The notes under the pieces were generated by a model. It saw nothing but the letters and a program-made list of their open reading frames with translations. It had not been told where the DNA came from and did no database searches. Of a DNA stretch of 64,000 bases, positions 61,930-64,000 are shown piece after piece. Each line of letters starts with the position of its first letter. Position 1 is the stretch's first letter. Location of the stretch: positions 2,341,001-2,405,000 of the forward strand of contig NZ_CP011388.1 in assembly GCF_001644605.1 (NCBI RefSeq). The letters run 5' to 3'. Source of the DNA: Paenibacillus swuensis. Lineage in GTDB: Bacteria > Bacillota > Bacilli > Paenibacillales > DY6. The translations under genes were made by a program, and so were the position numbers.

Positions 61930-62205
61930 TTATACTCCGGACTCGTCGTGAGCCGCCTCCAGAATGGCGCCAATGGCCGCAACGGCTTCACCCGCTTGCT
62001 CTCCGTCGGCGATCACCTCTACAGCATCGCCGTGTTTGGCGCCCAGAGACAGCACGCCAACCAAGCTTTTCGCGCTAAATCGTTTGCCGCCCCCCGACTT
62101 CTCCAAATGAACCGTACATGGAAACGCCATCGCGGCTTCCACGACTTTCCTTGCAGGCCTTGCATGAATCCCCGACGTGTTGACTACTGTGAATGTTTGT
62201 TGCAT
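61930..62205 (-). CDS. ptsH: Phosphocarrier protein HPr
   Basis: A 91-residue HPr with the phosphorylated His14 in TSGIHARPA and the regulatory Ser47 in AKSLVGVLSLGAKHG, the HprK/P target used in CcpA-dependent catabolite repression. ATG 62205 lies after GGGAGAGG; five upstream codons in frame are not needed. Its stop is 2 nt before ptsI. Confidence 0.95.
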   Translation of the reverse strand: MQQTFTVVNTSGIHARPARKVVEAAMAFPCTVHLEKSGGGKRFSAKSLVGVLSLGAKHGDAVEVIADGEQAGEAVAAIGAILEAAHDESGV

Positions 62206-62248
62206 TGTATCCTCTCCCATCTTTACCCATATCTAAGGTGCAAAAGGA

Positions 62249-62278
62249 AAGCCAACGCTAGGTTGGCTTCTCTCTTAC
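62249..62278 (-). terminator. Hairpin between EIICB and ptsH
   Basis: AAGCCAAC-GCTAG-GTTGGCTT lies 72 nt beyond the EIICB stop. The T-rich sequence TTTCCTTTTG follows it on the minus strand. It may reduce read-through into ptsHI. Confidence 0.65.
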
Positions 62279-62340
62279 ATCATCATTTTCTTGGCATTCA
62301 TCTTTAGCTGATTTCTGATTCCACTTTTTCCGCTTTGGAA

Positions 62341-63798
62341 TTACATTTTCTTCTTAATCTCATCCTTCAACATCTCGGATTGTGTGCCGAAGATGACCTG
62401 CACACTGCCGCCGCCTAAGCGCATCACGCCGGCCGCGCCGAGGTTTTTGAGCGCCTGATCATTCACTTGCTTATCGTCTTTCACTTCCAGACGAAGGCGA
62501 GTAATACAAGCGTCGATCCCTTTAATATTGTCGGAACCGCCCAAGTTCACAAGAACACGGTCCGCTTTCTCCGATAACGGCGATTTGCTGTTTACAGCGG
62601 AATCTCCAGGGTTGGCAACGAGATCGTCGGTTTCCCGGCCAGGTGTCTTCAAGTTGAATTTCACAATGACGAAACGGAACAAGAAGTAGTAAACAACCGC
62701 GAACACCAGACCAATCGGAATGATCAGCAATGGATTCGTTGCCAGCGGGTAGTTTACCGCATAATCAATGAAACCGGCGGAGAAACCAAATCCGTGGTGA
62801 ATATCCAAAGTATACGTGATGAAAGCGGACAAACCTGTTAACAGCGCATGAATGACATACAACGCAGGCGCTGCGAACATGAACGCGAATTCTAACGGCT
62901 CTGTAATCCCCGTCAGGAAAGAGGCGAACGCGGTACCGATGAACACGGAAGCGATCGCTTTGCGTTTCTCCGGCTTCGCCGAGTGAATGATAGCGAATGC
63001 GCCTGCCGGCAAAGCGAACATCATAATCGGGAAGAAGCCTGTCATGAACATTCCGGCCGATTTGTCGCCTGCGAAGAAGCGGTGCAAGTCGCCTTTAATG
63101 ACGTTACCCGCGGCATCCGTAAAGCTGCCGATTTCGAACCAAGCAATCGCATTGATAATGTGGTGCAAGCCGAACGGAATCAGCAACCGGTTCGCAGTCA
63201 TGAAGATGCCGGCGCCAACGCCGCCCATACCTACAACCCACTCACCGAATGTATTCAATCCCAATTGGATGGGGCCCCAGATCAGACCGAAGATCAGACC
63301 GACCACAACCATGGATACGGACGTGATAATAGGCACGAAACGCTTGCCGGAGAAGAAACCAAGCCAATCCGGAAGCTTGATGTTGTGGTACTTCTTATAG
63401 AAGTAAGCCGCAATCATACCGGCGATAATCCCGCCAAGAACACCCATGTTCAGCTTGGCGTCTTTGCCGACGAAATCCGCAAAGGCTACCGGCACTTTGA
63501 GCAACACTTGCACCAGCACCAAGTGAGCGATGACCGCCGCCAACGCCGCAACCGCGTCACCCGCAAGACCGATGGCCACACCTACCGCGAAGATCAACGG
63601 AAGATTGTCGAAGATCGCTCCGCCGCCCGCTGCCAGGAATGGCGCGATGTACTGGTTCAGAAAACCGCCGACACTGTCGCCCATGTTGAAATCTTTCACA
63701 TAATCAATGTTACCGAAGCGCAGCAATAAGGATGCCGCTGGCAAAGTCGCTACTGGAAGCATGAGCGCTTTACCGATTTTTTGTAATAATGCTAACAT
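62341..63798 (-). CDS. PTS EIICB component, N-acetylglucosamine/glucose type
   Basis: A 485-residue sugar permease-kinase. The EIIC domain (residues ~1-370, about ten helices) carries GITEPLEFAFMF, the sugar-binding motif of the glucose superfamily. The EIIB domain follows with phospho-Cys431 in GIDACITRLRLEV. It resembles NagP/NagE-type GlcNAc transporters; glucose is the alternative. The ATG follows GGGGGGTAGG. The preceding gene encodes an EIIA 29 nt upstream, and HPr and EI follow, so a full PTS relay is encoded together. Confidence 0.9.
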   Translation of the reverse strand: MLALLQKIGKALMLPVATLPAASLLLRFGNIDYVKDFNMGDSVGGFLNQYIAPFLAAGGGAIFDNLPLIFAVGVAIGLAGDAVAALAAVIAHLVLVQVLLKVPVAFADFVGKDAKLNMGVLGGIIAGMIAAYFYKKYHNIKLPDWLGFFSGKRFVPIITSVSMVVVGLIFGLIWGPIQLGLNTFGEWVVGMGGVGAGIFMTANRLLIPFGLHHIINAIAWFEIGSFTDAAGNVIKGDLHRFFAGDKSAGMFMTGFFPIMMFALPAGAFAIIHSAKPEKRKAIASVFIGTAFASFLTGITEPLEFAFMFAAPALYVIHALLTGLSAFITYTLDIHHGFGFSAGFIDYAVNYPLATNPLLIIPIGLVFAVVYYFLFRFVIVKFNLKTPGRETDDLVANPGDSAVNSKSPLSEKADRVLVNLGGSDNIKGIDACITRLRLEVKDDKQVNDQALKNLGAAGVMRLGGGSVQVIFGTQSEMLKDEIKKKM

Positions 63799-63827
63799 GA
63801 AAACCTACCCCCCTAATTATGAATGAA

Positions 63828-64000
63828 TTACTTCAAAACCACTTGCATGACGCCTGGATCGCCGGCGGTTACGCCTTTGAACGAAACGTCTAAACGTTCC
63901 ACGATTTCCGGGTTTGCCACCACAACGGGTGTGATGATCGGGAAACCGGCGTTCTTTATATAGTCCGGATCAAACTCGATTAGCGTCTGGCCGGTTGTAA
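63828..64000 (-). CDS. PTS EIIA component, glucose type (partial, 5' end outside window)
   Basis: The last 56 codons are visible. TLIEFDPDYIKNAGFP and ITPVVVANPE match the C-terminal strands of glucose-type EIIA. It supplies phosphate to the EIIB domain encoded downstream. The phosphorylated His lies outside the window. Confidence 0.88.
   Translation of the reverse strand, partial: TTGQTLIEFDPDYIKNAGFPIITPVVVANPEIVERLDVSFKGVTAGDPGVMQVVLK

Overview
The window looks like chromosome of a Paenibacillus-type member of the Bacillota (Paenibacillaceae). The signs are strong AGGAGG-type ribosome-binding sites, frequent GTG and TTG starts, moderate GC, Rex-type and cre-like operators, a B. subtilis-like guanine deaminase, a SwrC-like RND pump, CcdC, a GntR/YtrA-type ABC operon, several AraC regulators beside glycoside hydrolases, and a general PTS operon. 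This is inference from gene families; no rRNA or tRNA gene is present to confirm it.

Layout. 1-6.7 kb: the start of a membrane-anchored multicopper oxidase, a 1 kb gene-free block of hairpin repeats, then an RND exporter and a TetR regulator behind a promoter bracketed by two TetR-like palindromes. 6.7-15.2 kb: two polysaccharide modules, a secreted GH43 divergent from an AraC regulator and a secreted CBM/glycosidase divergent from an AraC regulator fused to an extra beta-sandwich domain. A small two-gene operon and a lipid kinase lie between them. 15.2-18.5 kb: lipoproteins, a DUF2500 protein, an EAL phosphodiesterase and a signal peptidase I. 18.5-23.5 kb: a six-gene GntR/ABC operon with a clear promoter and operator. 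23.5-28.1 kb: a very large hybrid histidine kinase with two different kinase cores and its NarL/LuxR-type regulator, followed by a 51-bp tandem array. 28.4-34 kb: lipoproteins, an NADH oxidase under two Rex boxes, a CGNR regulator, DinB and CcdC. 34-41.6 kb: AraC/GH4, an MFS exporter, a Doc toxin with a tiny antitoxin, a double GNAT protein and a second GH43. 41.8-47.4 kb: a 1888-residue protein with 18 carboxypeptidase-regulatory-like repeats. 47.5-50.5 kb: a Gfo/Idh/MocA oxidoreductase, then a purine riboswitch ahead of an FAD-dependent dehydrogenase. 50.6-53.2 kb: a duplicated hairpin repeat, a nuclease-HTH protein and guanine deaminase. 53.3-59.8 kb: glutaminyl-tRNA synthetase, a second 51-bp array, an OmpR-type two-component operon with a beta-propeller lipoprotein, and a membrane protein. 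60-64 kb: ptsI, ptsH, a GlcNAc/glucose-type EIICB and the 3' end of an EIIA, all on the minus strand.

Themes. The carbohydrate genes (two GH43, one GH4, a CBM-bearing glycosidase, three AraC regulators, MocA oxidoreductase, PTS) fit a plant-polysaccharide degrader. The most unusual items are: a purine riboswitch with a guanine-type specificity base but an ON-switch layout; two 51-bp, five-copy tandem arrays, each upstream of a response-regulator gene; an AraC regulator carrying a normally extracellular sandwich domain; and a kinase with HisKA and HisKA_3 cores around a receiver. I found no CRISPR array, transposase, prophage or rRNA/tRNA gene.
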